Shown: piece after piece, positions 1 through 7,018 of the stretch | Layout: every line of letters begins with the position of its first letter | Numbering within the stretch: position 1 is the first letter of the stretch | From: JAFDEI01 sp964196055 | GTDB lineage: Bacteria; Myxococcota_A; UBA9160; SMWR01 | DNA: 10,394 bases | NCBI GenBank assembly: GCA_964196055.1 | Contig: CAXMSF010000094.1 | Span: 1 to 10,394 of the forward strand | Reading direction: 5' to 3' | Notes under the pieces: model-generated | The model's database searches: none | Seen by the model: the letters and a program-made list of their open reading frames with translations, nothing else | What the model was told of the DNA's origin: nothing | Made by a program: the position numbers and the translations under genes

Positions 1-519
1 CGGTGGGTGGGGCTGCTGCACCGGCAGCGGTGCGAGCACCACCGGTCGGTCGTCGGCGTCGACCGCCACCGCTTCACCGCGCCAGGCCGAGCGGATGATT
101 TCGAGCGAGGCCTCGAAGCGATCGCGCTTCTCCTTCACCGGCACGTCGAAGGCGCGAAACAAGGCCGAGCGGAAACCGCGGCCGACGCCGAGGATCACGC
201 GCCCGCCCGACAGACGATCGAGCTCGGCGATCTCGGCGGCGACGTGCAGCGGATGGCGCACTGGCAACAGGTACGAGGTGGTCGCGAGCTGCAAGCGGGT
301 CGTTCGCACGGCGGCCGCGGCCAGCAACAGCAACGGCGCGGGCATCGACCGACGGCCTGCGAAGTGGCTTTCCGGCAACCAGAACGAGCGAAAGCCGAGC
401 GCTTCGGCGCGCTCGGCCTGCCGGGCGAGCGACTGCGCGCTGCCGCTCCGGTCTTCCCCCCACGGCGTGACGCCGATGTGAAGCCCTTCCGCTTCGCCCC
501 TTCCATTCGCCTGGTCCAC
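1..519 (-). CDS. LLM-class flavin oxidoreductase (luciferase-like), 3' end cut by window edge
   Basis: Reading down from 519 gives 173 uninterrupted codons that run off the left edge; the family is usually about 280-340 residues, so roughly the first half to two thirds is present. The chosen start is GTG at 519-517, with AGGAGG ten bases upstream. Family signatures of bacterial luciferase-like monooxygenases are clear: the early strand HIGVTPWG, then AEALGFRSFWLPESHF, the LQLATTSYLLPVRHP segment, AAEIAELDRLSGGRVILGVGRG, and FEASLEIIRSAW. These enzymes use FMN or F420 to oxidise or reduce diverse substrates; the fragment cannot tell which cofactor. It is divergent from the steroid-type operon and shares its control region. 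M. tuberculosis also keeps an LLM-type gene (Rv3520c, as I recall) among its cholesterol genes, so a linked role is possible but is inference. Confidence 0.9.
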   Translation of the reverse strand, partial: MDQANGRGEAEGLHIGVTPWGEDRSGSAQSLARQAERAEALGFRSFWLPESHFAGRRSMPAPLLLLAAAAVRTTRLQLATTSYLLPVRHPLHVAAEIAELDRLSGGRVILGVGRGFRSALFRAFDVPVKEKRDRFEASLEIIRSAWRGEAVAVDADDRPVVLAPLPVQQPHPP

Positions 520-653
520 GTCCTCGGTGCCTCCTCGCGCCGCGGGTCGATCGGCCGGCAGCCGCGGACCCACTGGAGTAGTCGACAAAGACTCGAAGCG
601 CACGGCCCCGCGGGAAATTCATCGCCGCGGACCCGCAGTCAGCAGAGAAATTC

Positions 654-667
654 TGTAACATGTTCCA
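654..667. promoter_or_regulatory. KstR-like TetR-family operator (TnnAACnnGTTnnA)
   Basis: TGTAACATGTTCCA is palindromic apart from one base pair, with a perfect core AACATGTT at 657-664. It fits every fixed position of TnnAACnnGTTnnA, the operator of KstR, the TetR-type repressor of mycobacterial and rhodococcal cholesterol catabolism. It lies in the only long divergent gap, about 170 bases before the first operon gene and 135 bases before the LLM gene, so one bound repressor dimer could act on both. Control by a KstR-like protein is inferred: no regulator gene is in the window, and other TetR proteins bind related palindromes. Confidence 0.55.
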
Positions 668-669
668 GC

Positions 670-697
670 TTGAGACCGGCGCTCGTGGCCGGCTCAA
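670..697. repeat. Bulged inverted repeat just downstream of the operator
   Basis: TTGAGACCGGC (670-680) pairs with GCCGGCTCAA (688-697) around a 7-base loop, with a single unpaired A at 675. No T-run follows on either strand, so it is not an obvious intrinsic terminator. It may be a leader-RNA hairpin of the + strand operon or a second protein-binding site; the sequence does not decide. Confidence 0.4.
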
Positions 698-837
698 AGA
701 AGCCAAACCCGCCGATTTTGCGGACAGAACGAGCACGAATCCCCCCATTTTTCCTCGCCACCCATGCGCACAGGCCCGCAGCCGGGCCCCCGCGCAGCAG
801 GGTTTCGACGCGAAGCCGGGGCGGCTAAGGCGAATTC

Positions 838-2019
838 ATGCACATCGACTTCACCCCGGAGCACCGGGCTCTCCGCAAGCAGCTTCGCAACTACTACCGC
901 GAATTGTTCACGCCGGAGCTTCGAGCCGCCTTCGAAGCCGAGCATGAAGAGATGGGGGGGCCGGTCTTCCGCGAGATCGTCGGGCGGATGGGCAAGGACG
1001 GCTGGCTCGGAATCGGCTGGCCGACCGAGTTCGGCGGCAAGGGCTTCACCGCGATCGAGCAGTTCATCTTCTGGGACGAGACCTATCGCGCGCGCGCGCC
1101 GCTGCCGATCATCTCCGTCAACACCATCGGTCCGACCATCATGCAGTTCGGGACCGACGCGCAGAAGGCGGAGTTGCTGCCGAAGATCACCCGCGGCGAG
1201 ATGTTCTTCGGCGTCGGCTACACGGAGCCGTCTGCGGGCACGGACCTCGCCGCGCTCTCGACCCGTGCAGTGAGGGAAGGCGACGAATACGTCATCAACG
1301 GGCAGAAGATCTTCACCACCCACGCCCATGATTGCGAGTACATCTGGCTGGCCGCGCGCACCGACCCCGACGCCCCGAAGCACAAGGGCATCTCGATCAT
1401 CCTCGTACCCACCGACTCGCCCGGCTTTTCGCTGACTCCGATCTACACACTCGGTCGCGAGCGCACGAATGCGACTTTCTTCGAAAACGTCCGCGTGCCG
1501 GTATCGAACCTCGTCGGAGAAGAGAACAGCGGCTGGATGCTGATCACGTCGCAGCTCAACCACGAACGCATCACGCTCGCCGCACCCGGCGTCGCCGACC
1601 GCCTGCTCGACGAGGTGTGGCAGTGGGCGGCCGACACGCCCTCGCCCAACGGCGACCGCATGCTCGACGAAGGCTGGGTCCAGATCCAGCTCGCCAAGGT
1701 CTACGCCAAGCTCGAAGCGCTGAAGGTGCTGAACTGGCGTTCGGCGTGGACGATCACGAACGGCATTCCCAACATGGCCGAAGCATCGGCGCTCAAGGTC
1801 TTCGGCACCGAGTTTCTCCAAGAGGCCTACAACCTGCTGCTCGAGATCATCGGCGACGAGGGCCTCATCAAGGAGGGCGAACCCGGCGCAATGCTGGGCG
1901 GACTGCTCGAGAGTTCCTACCGAACCGCAGGCACCTACACCTTCGGCGGCGGAGTAAACGAAGTACAGCGAGACATCATCGCGGCGGCTGGCCTCGGGCT
2001 CCCCCGCAGCAAGCGCTAG
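838..2019 (+). CDS. chsE2: FadE29/ChsE2-type acyl-CoA dehydrogenase (catalytic-glutamate subunit)
   Basis: This 393-residue flavoprotein closely resembles mycobacterial FadE29 (ChsE2, about 387 residues) from its first residues (MHIDFTPEHR) to the end. In M. tuberculosis the FadE28-FadE29 heterotetramer puts a double bond into the three-carbon side chain of 3-oxo-4-pregnene-20-carboxyl-CoA. Visible landmarks are GWPTEFGGKGF (59-70), the FAD/substrate loop YTEPSAGTDLAAL (128-140), GQKIFTT (155-161), NHER with Glu243 where IVD- and LCAD-type dehydrogenases carry the catalytic base, and TFGGGVNEVQRDIIA (368-382). It lacks the R-x-QFG motif that normally reaches over to a neighbouring FAD; that motif is in the partner encoded at 3052. 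AAGG lies seven bases before the ATG. It is the first gene of the operon, downstream of the KstR-like site. The family is certain, the steroid role very likely from synteny. Confidence 0.9.
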   Translation: MHIDFTPEHRALRKQLRNYYRELFTPELRAAFEAEHEEMGGPVFREIVGRMGKDGWLGIGWPTEFGGKGFTAIEQFIFWDETYRARAPLPIISVNTIGPTIMQFGTDAQKAELLPKITRGEMFFGVGYTEPSAGTDLAALSTRAVREGDEYVINGQKIFTTHAHDCEYIWLAARTDPDAPKHKGISIILVPTDSPGFSLTPIYTLGRERTNATFFENVRVPVSNLVGEENSGWMLITSQLNHERITLAAPGVADRLLDEVWQWAADTPSPNGDRMLDEGWVQIQLAKVYAKLEALKVLNWRSAWTITNGIPNMAEASALKVFGTEFLQEAYNLLLEIIGDEGLIKEGEPGAMLGGLLESSYRTAGTYTFGGGVNEVQRDIIAAAGLGLPRSKR

Positions 2020-2073
2020 CAGCCCGGTTGGCCGCGTAACGACCATCGCACAGCCCGCATGAACGAGGACGAA

Positions 2074-3042
2074 ATGGCGACTCCCAAGCAGGAATTCGAA
2101 GCGAGATTGCAAGAGTTCGTCGGTCTCGAGATCGGCGCCCCCGAAGTGGGTGCCGATCTCGTCAACGAGCCGATGATCCGCCACTGGTGCGAAGTGATGG
2201 GAGATCGCAACCCGGTCTACACCGATCCCGCTGCGGCCAAGGACTCGCTGCACGGAGGGATCGTCGCTCCGCCCACGATGCTCCAGACGTGGATCCTCGA
2301 CGGCTTCGACATGGCGACGCCGGAAAAGCAGGCGATGAACAAGCAGCGCGAACTCCACGCGGCGTTCAATGAACAGGGCTACACGGGCGTCGTCGCAACG
2401 AATTGCGAACAGGGCTACGACCGCTATCTCACCCCCGGCGAGCAGGTGAGCGGTACGACGGTGATCGAAACGATCTCGGAAGAGAAGGCCACCGCGATCG
2501 GCATCGGCTACTTCATCGAGACCCGCACGACCTTCCGCAACCAGGACGGTGAGCAGGTCGGTTGGATGGTCTTCCGGGTGCTCAAATTCAAGCCGAGCGC
2601 GCAGCCCGCCGCAGCGCCCGCGGGCGATGACGGCGCAGCCGCCGCACCGGTCCGACTGCGCGCGCCGCGTACCCACGACAATGGCTGGTGGTGGGACAAG
2701 ATCGACGCAGGCGAGCTGCACATCCAGAAGTGTGGCGAGTGCGGCGTGCTGCGCCATCCGCCGCGGGCGATGTGCGGCGAGTGCCGGTCGGTCGATTGGA
2801 CGAGCGTCGTCTCGACGGGCAAGGGAGTCATCAACAGCTATGTGATCATGCACCACCCGCCGATTCCCGGTTACGGCTTTCCGATCGCGTGCGCGCTTAT
2901 CGACCTCGAAGAGGGTACGCGCATCATCTCGAACGTCGTCGGTTGCGAACTCGACGATGTCCACATCGGCATGAAGGTTTCGCTGTCGATCGAGAATGTC
3001 GACGACGAGATGAAGCTTCCGCTCTTCAAGCCCGTGCAGTAG
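2074..3042 (+). CDS. chsH2: ChsH2-type MaoC enoyl-CoA hydratase subunit fused to DUF35 zinc-ribbon/OB domain
   Basis: I chose the ATG at 2074 (322 residues) because GAGGA lies four bases upstream; the in-frame ATG at 2059 adds five residues but has no ribosome binding site. Residues 1-172 form a MaoC-type hot-dog domain (CEVMGDRNPVYTD, 39-51; SLHGGIVAPPTM, 58-69). The histidine of the usual NPxHxD hydratase signature is Tyr here, suggesting this half is not catalytic. An Ala/Pro-rich linker (about 175-195) leads to a DUF35 module whose rubredoxin-like ribbon has Cys220, Cys223, Cys234 and Cys237, followed by an OB fold. Rv3542c of M. tuberculosis (ChsH2, about 311 residues) has the same two-domain plan: its MaoC part pairs with ChsH1 and its DUF35 part docks the aldolase Ltp2. 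Both partners are encoded downstream. The stop codon overlaps the AGGAGG of the next gene. Confidence 0.92.
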   Translation: MATPKQEFEARLQEFVGLEIGAPEVGADLVNEPMIRHWCEVMGDRNPVYTDPAAAKDSLHGGIVAPPTMLQTWILDGFDMATPEKQAMNKQRELHAAFNEQGYTGVVATNCEQGYDRYLTPGEQVSGTTVIETISEEKATAIGIGYFIETRTTFRNQDGEQVGWMVFRVLKFKPSAQPAAAPAGDDGAAAAPVRLRAPRTHDNGWWWDKIDAGELHIQKCGECGVLRHPPRAMCGECRSVDWTSVVSTGKGVINSYVIMHHPPIPGYGFPIACALIDLEEGTRIISNVVGCELDDVHIGMKVSLSIENVDDEMKLPLFKPVQ

Positions 3043-3051
3043 GAGGGGCCC

Positions 3052-4188
3052 ATGGACTTCAATTTCAGCGAAGAACAGGTCATGCTCCGGGACCTTGCGC
3101 GAGAGATCCTCGAGCAGGAAGTCAGCCAGGAATTCCTGCGCAAGATCGAAAAGGATCCGGACTGGCTCGGCCACGACGTGTGGCGGAAGCTGGCCGAAGC
3201 CAACCTGCTCGGCCTCGCCGTTCCCGAGGAGTTCGGAGGCATGGGCTTCGGAATCATCGAGTTGTGTTTGTTGCTGCAGGAGGTCGGGCGCGCGGTGGCA
3301 CCGATTCCCGCGTACGCCACGCTCGTGCTCGCCGGACTGCCGATCGCGGAGCACGGCACCCCCGAACAGCAGAAGCGGTGGCTCGAACCGATGGCGGCCG
3401 GCAAGGCATTCCTGTCGGGCGCGTACCTGGACGCAGGCTCTTCGGACGTCGCCGATCCCGCCACGACCGCGGCCGCTGACGGCGACGGCTGGCGTCTCCA
3501 CGGTGTGAAGCGCCTCGTCCCGGCGGCTCACGTCGCCCAGCGGATTCTCGTGCCCGCAGCGACGCCCGACGGCCCATGCCTGTTCCTCGTCGACCCGAAG
3601 GCGGACGGCGTCGAGCTCACGCGCCAGGAAATCACGCATTGCGAACCGGTCTTCGAAATGAAGCTCAGTGGGGTGTCGGTCGGAACCGACGACCTTCTCG
3701 GCGGCGACGCGACGTCGGGCGCCGCGAAGATCAAGCGCGCATTCGACTGCGCTCTCACCGCGCTCGCCGCAACGCAAGTCGGGGTCTGCGAGAAGGCGAT
3801 CGATATCACCGTCGGCTACGTGTCGCAGCGCGAGCAGTTCGGCGCGCCCACCGGCTCCTTTCCCCCGGTGCAACACCGCTGTGCCGACATGTACATCGAC
3901 CTCGACGCGCTGCGCTGGACCACCTGGCGCTCCGCCTGGAAGATCTCCGACCACCAGGATGCGTCGCGCGACGCCGGCGTCGCGAAGTACTGGGCCGCCG
4001 AAGCGGGTAGCCGGATCGCGATCGCCTCACAGCATCTACACGGCGGCGCAGGCGTCGACCGCGACTACCCGCTGCATCGCTACTTCCTCTGGTCGAAGAC
4101 CCTCGAACTCACGCTCGGATCCGCGATGCCGCAACTCGCGAGGCTGGGGCGAGACATGGCCCGGACGGGCCCGCAGGAGCTGCAATGA
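3052..4188 (+). CDS. chsE1: FadE28/ChsE1-type acyl-CoA dehydrogenase (non-glutamate partner subunit)
   Basis: This 378-residue acyl-CoA dehydrogenase-fold protein starts five bases after an AGGAGG that overlaps the previous stop codon. Landmarks are VPEEFGGMGFG (57-67), QREQFG (259-264, which contacts the FAD of the adjoining subunit in this family), and HLHGGAGVDRDYPLHRYF (328-345). The catalytic glutamate position in the middle helix reads DCALTALAATQVG (232-244) with no Glu-Arg pair, and the usual TEPxAGSD flavin loop is degraded to a Ser/Asp/Ala-rich stretch near 127-143. It is therefore complementary to the 838 gene product: each has the half-site the other lacks, as in the mycobacterial alpha2beta2 ChsE complexes. 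It is longer than FadE28 (about 339 residues). The assignment as the ChsE1 partner rests on this pattern and on the operon; the family is certain. Confidence 0.88.
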   Translation: MDFNFSEEQVMLRDLAREILEQEVSQEFLRKIEKDPDWLGHDVWRKLAEANLLGLAVPEEFGGMGFGIIELCLLLQEVGRAVAPIPAYATLVLAGLPIAEHGTPEQQKRWLEPMAAGKAFLSGAYLDAGSSDVADPATTAAADGDGWRLHGVKRLVPAAHVAQRILVPAATPDGPCLFLVDPKADGVELTRQEITHCEPVFEMKLSGVSVGTDDLLGGDATSGAAKIKRAFDCALTALAATQVGVCEKAIDITVGYVSQREQFGAPTGSFPPVQHRCADMYIDLDALRWTTWRSAWKISDHQDASRDAGVAKYWAAEAGSRIAIASQHLHGGAGVDRDYPLHRYFLWSKTLELTLGSAMPQLARLGRDMARTGPQELQ

Positions 4189-4610
4189 GCCACAACACCC
4201 TGGACTTCCAGTCGGTCGACGTCGGCGACACGCTTCCCGACCTGCCGATCGATCTCACGGTGAGCCTGATCGTCGGCGGCGCGCTGGTTTCGCGCGACTT
4301 CACGCAGGTCCACCACTCCAAGAAGGCCGCACAGGATGCCGGCATGCAGGATGTCTTCATGAACATCCTCACGACCAACGGCTTGGTCGGCCGCTACGTC
4401 ACGGATTGGGCGGGCTCGAACGCGCGCATCACCGCGGTGTCGATCAAGCTCGGCACACCGAATCTGCCCGGTGACACGATGACGATGACCGGCGCGGTGA
4501 AGGCCAAGGACGACGACGCCGGAACCGTCGAGGTCGAAGTCGCCGGCAAGAACGCGTGGGGCAACCACGTCACCGGAACGGTGACCGTCGCCCTTCCGAC
4601 GGGAGCCTAG
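4185..4610 (+). CDS. chsH1: ChsH1-type MaoC enoyl-CoA hydratase (catalytic subunit)
   Basis: This 141-residue single hot-dog domain overlaps the preceding gene by four bases (ATGA) and has AGGAG just upstream, so the two are translationally coupled. The segment SRDFTQVHHSKKAAQDAG (36-53) carries Asp38 and His43, the D-x4-H hydratase dyad. As I recall, mycobacterial ChsH1 (Rv3541c) has the equivalent pair five residues apart and supplies the active site of the ChsH1-ChsH2 heterotetramer. Predicted reaction: water addition to the side-chain enoyl-CoA made by ChsE1/ChsE2, giving the 17-hydroxy product that Ltp2 cleaves. The length matches free-standing MaoC partners rather than two-domain hydratases. 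The substrate is inferred from synteny. Confidence 0.9.
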   Translation: MSHNTLDFQSVDVGDTLPDLPIDLTVSLIVGGALVSRDFTQVHHSKKAAQDAGMQDVFMNILTTNGLVGRYVTDWAGSNARITAVSIKLGTPNLPGDTMTMTGAVKAKDDDAGTVEVEVAGKNAWGNHVTGTVTVALPTGA

Positions 4611-4612
4611 AG

Positions 4613-5785
4613 ATGCCCACGACACTGAAGAACGAAGCCGCGATCGTCGGCGTCGGCCAGACGGAGTACTCGAAGAACTCCGGGCGATCCGAGGTACAAC
4701 TCGCCTGCGAGGCGACGAAGGCCGCGATCCTCGACGCCGGCATCGCGCCGAGCGATGTCGACGGGATGGTGACCTTCACCCTCGATACCACCGACGAAAT
4801 CGAAATCGCGCGCGCGGTCGGAATCGGCGAGCTGACCTTCTTCAGCCGCACGCCGCACGGCGGCGGGGCGGCGGTCGGCATCATCCATCAGGCCGCCATG
4901 GCGGTCGCGACCGGAGCCGCCAAATACGTCGTCTGCTACCGCGCGCTCAACGGGCGCTCGGGCCAGCGCTACAGCGAAGGCGTCTCGGGCGACATCGTGA
5001 CTTCGGATCTGATCCACTGGAGTTACTACATGCCGTTCGGGCTGATGACGCCCGCGAGCTGGGTGGCGTTGTTCACGCAGCGCTACATGCACCAGACCGG
5101 CACCAAGCCCGAGGATTTCGCCCAGGTCTGCATGACCCAGCGCGACCACGCGGTCAAGAACCCCGCGGCCTTCTTCTACCAGAAGCCGCTTTCGCTCGAC
5201 GACTACATGAACGCGCGCATGATCGTCGACCCGTTGCGGCTGTACGACTGCTGCCAGGAAACCGACGGCGCTTCGGCGGTGATCGTCACGACTCCCGAGC
5301 GAGCGCGCGACCTCGACGCGGGCGCCGCCGTGATTCGCGGCATCGCCCAGGGCGCAGGTTCCGAGCAGGAAGTCATGACGAGCTTCTACCGCGACGAGAT
5401 CAGTGAAATTCGCGAAATGGACGTGGTGGCCCGTGAGTGTTATCGCGTCTCGGGCCTCGGCCCGGACGACATCGATGCCGCGATCGTGTACGACGCCTTC
5501 TCGTCGATCGTGCTGATGCAGCTCGAGTCCTTCGGCTTCTGCAAGACCGGCGAAGCCAAGGACTTCGTGCAGGACGGCAACGTCGGCCTCGGCGGCCGAC
5601 TGCCGATCAACACGCACGGCGGCCAGCTCTCGGAGGCCTACATCCACGGTGTCAACGGTGTGATCGAAGGAGTCCGCCTGATCCGCGGCGAATCAATCAA
5701 CCAACCGCCGAAGAACGATCACGTGCTCGTCACTGCCGGAATCGGTGTGCCGACGAGCGGCATGATCCTCGGGAAAGCCGACTGA
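4613..5785 (+). CDS. ltp2: Ltp2-type steroid side-chain aldolase (thiolase-fold lipid-transfer protein)
   Basis: The start at 4613 is preceded by GGAG seven bases upstream and lies two bases after the chsH1 stop; a longer frame from 4556 would run inside chsH1. The 390-residue product has the thiolase fold typical of SCP-x/Ltp proteins (IVGVGQTEYS, 11-20; DGASAVIVTTPERA, 218-231; INTHGGQLSEAYIHG, 332-346), but TPHGGGA (80-86) stands where thiolases carry the nucleophilic cysteine. Tyr293 (VYDAF) and Tyr343 (EAYIHG) align in position and spacing with the two tyrosines I recall as catalytic in Ltp2 aldolases. Such proteins perform a retro-aldol cleavage of 17-hydroxy-3-oxo-4-pregnene-20-carboxyl-CoA to androstenedione and propionyl-CoA, and need the DUF35 domain of ChsH2, encoded two genes upstream. 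A generic SCP-x-like thiolase is the alternative, less likely. Confidence 0.9.
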   Translation: MPTTLKNEAAIVGVGQTEYSKNSGRSEVQLACEATKAAILDAGIAPSDVDGMVTFTLDTTDEIEIARAVGIGELTFFSRTPHGGGAAVGIIHQAAMAVATGAAKYVVCYRALNGRSGQRYSEGVSGDIVTSDLIHWSYYMPFGLMTPASWVALFTQRYMHQTGTKPEDFAQVCMTQRDHAVKNPAAFFYQKPLSLDDYMNARMIVDPLRLYDCCQETDGASAVIVTTPERARDLDAGAAVIRGIAQGAGSEQEVMTSFYRDEISEIREMDVVARECYRVSGLGPDDIDAAIVYDAFSSIVLMQLESFGFCKTGEAKDFVQDGNVGLGGRLPINTHGGQLSEAYIHGVNGVIEGVRLIRGESINQPPKNDHVLVTAGIGVPTSGMILGKAD

Positions 5786-5842
5786 GTCGCGGCCGCGCCT
5801 CAGCCGATCGGAAATCAGAAGCAAGCAGAAACAGGAGATCCC

Positions 5843-7018
5843 ATGTCGGAAGCCGTCATCGTCGAAGCGCTTCGCACCCCCATTGCCCGCGGCAAGCCCA
5901 TCAAGGGCGACCTGTCCGCCTTCCACCCGGTACAACTCCTGGGCCGGATCCAACAGGCCGTGGTCGAGAAGGCGGGCATCGACCCCGCCGATGTCGAGCA
6001 GGTCGTCGGCGGCTGCGTGACCCAGGCCGGTGAGCAGGCGGGCAACCTCGCACGCAATGCCTGGCTGAACCGCGACAAGGGCTGGCGAACCGGCGGCACC
6101 ACCATCGACACCCAGTGCGGATCGGGTCAGCAGGCCAATCACATCGTGAACGCCTTCGTGAAGGCCGGAACGATGGACATCGGCATCGCCTGCGGTGTCG
6201 AGCAGATGAGTCATGTCGGCCTCGGTGCGAACGTGATAAACGGCCCGGGCTTCTTCCAGCCCTCCGACTGGCCCTGGGATTCCACCCCCGACCAGTTTCA
6301 AGCCGCTGAACGCATCGCGAAGAACCGCGGCATCACGCGTGAAGAGGTCGACGCCTGGGCGCTGCGATCACAGACGAACGCGATCGTCGCGCGCGACGAA
6401 GGCCGCTTCAAGAACGAGATCCACCCGATCGACGCGCCGGTGCTCGGCGACGACGGCCAGCCCACCGGCGAAACACGCCTGGTCGACACCGACCAGGGCA
6501 TTCGACCGAGTACCGCGGAAGGCCTCGCGTCGCTCAAGCCGGTGAGCGAGGGCGGGATCCACACCGCGGGCAACTCGTCGCAGATCAGCGACGGCGCCGC
6601 CGCGGTGCTGTGGATGTCGGCCGACAAGGCCAAGGAACTCGGCCTGAAGCCACGCGCGCGCATCCTGCACCAGGTCGTGGCGGGAACCGACCCGTACTAC
6701 CTGCTCGACGGTCCGATCGACGCTACGCAGGAGATCCTGAAGAAGAGCGGAATGAACCTCAACGACATCGATCTCTTCGAGATCAACGAAGCCTTTGCCG
6801 CAGTCGTCATGTCCTGGCTCAAGGTGTGCGAGCCCGACGTGGACAAGGTGAACGTGAACGGCGGCGCAATCGCGCTCGGACACCCGGTGGGTGCGACCGG
6901 TTCGCGACTCATCATCACCGCGCTGAACGAGCTCGAACGACAGGACAAGAGTACGGCCTTCATCACCATGTGCTGTGGCGCCTCGGTCGGCACGGGCACC
7001 ATCATCGAGCGCCTGTAG
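5843..7018 (+). CDS. fadA5: FadA5-type steroid-CoA thiolase
   Basis: This 391-residue degradative thiolase has the same length as M. tuberculosis FadA5 and strong blockwise resemblance: GGCVTQAGEQAGN (56-68), QCGSGQQANH (91-100), GIACGVEQMS (114-123), GGIHTAGNSSQISDGAAAVL (237-256), INEAFAA (314-320), NGGAIALGHPVGATGSRL (339-356). The catalytic set is complete: Cys92, His347 and Cys377 (MCCG), against Cys93/His347/Cys377 as I recall for FadA5. FadA5 cleaves 3-oxo side-chain thioesters of C24 steroid-CoA, releasing acetyl-CoA and leaving the C22 substrate of the ChsE-ChsH-Ltp2 steps. AGGAG lies about six bases before the ATG, within a 57-base gap after ltp2. In mycobacteria fadA5 is divergent from the igr operon, so its place inside the operon here is a rearrangement. 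Confidence 0.92.
   Translation: MSEAVIVEALRTPIARGKPIKGDLSAFHPVQLLGRIQQAVVEKAGIDPADVEQVVGGCVTQAGEQAGNLARNAWLNRDKGWRTGGTTIDTQCGSGQQANHIVNAFVKAGTMDIGIACGVEQMSHVGLGANVINGPGFFQPSDWPWDSTPDQFQAAERIAKNRGITREEVDAWALRSQTNAIVARDEGRFKNEIHPIDAPVLGDDGQPTGETRLVDTDQGIRPSTAEGLASLKPVSEGGIHTAGNSSQISDGAAAVLWMSADKAKELGLKPRARILHQVVAGTDPYYLLDGPIDATQEILKKSGMNLNDIDLFEINEAFAAVVMSWLKVCEPDVDKVNVNGGAIALGHPVGATGSRLIITALNELERQDKSTAFITMCCGASVGTGTIIERL

Larger units (their letters stand above)
520..837. promoter_or_regulatory. Divergent intergenic control region
   Basis: This 318-base gap separates the start of the minus-strand LLM oxidoreductase from the first gene of the + strand operon. I see no credible gene in it; the short frames crossing it have no family resemblance and no ribosome binding site. 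It is less GC-rich in the middle (about 640-735) than its surroundings, as expected of a promoter zone. It holds a KstR-like palindrome at 654-667, a bulged hairpin at 670-697, and an 11-bp direct repeat (GCCGCGGACCC at 561-571 and 624-634). No convincing -35/-10 pair could be assigned by eye on either strand. An AAGG ribosome binding site at 827-830 serves the gene starting at 838. Confidence 0.7.

Noticed and set aside
74..748. Minus-strand frame of 224 codons overlapping the LLM gene
   Set aside because: Out of frame with the LLM motifs; its translation is Arg/Ala-rich low-complexity without family resemblance.
7..828. Plus-strand frame of 273 codons covering the left end and divergent gap
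   Set aside because: Antisense to the LLM gene and of Arg/His-rich shadow composition, with no ribosome binding site.
2059..2073. Earlier ATG for chsH2
   Set aside because: No Shine-Dalgarno sequence before it, whereas GAGGA is well placed for 2074; kept only as an alternative.
694..3954. A very long open frame on the minus strand (over 1000 codons) across the chsE2-chsH2-chsE1 region
   Set aside because: It lies antisense to three genes with clear family motifs, its translation is Arg/Asp/His/Glu-rich without any recognisable domain, and such frames are common opposite high-GC genes.
4556..4612. Upstream in-frame start for ltp2
   Set aside because: Would overlap the end of chsH1 and adds 19 residues unlike the family; 4613 has a proper GGAG and a typical Ltp N-terminus.
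4607..5647. Long minus-strand frame opposite ltp2
   Set aside because: Same antisense composition artefact; no motif, and the + strand carries a complete Ltp2.
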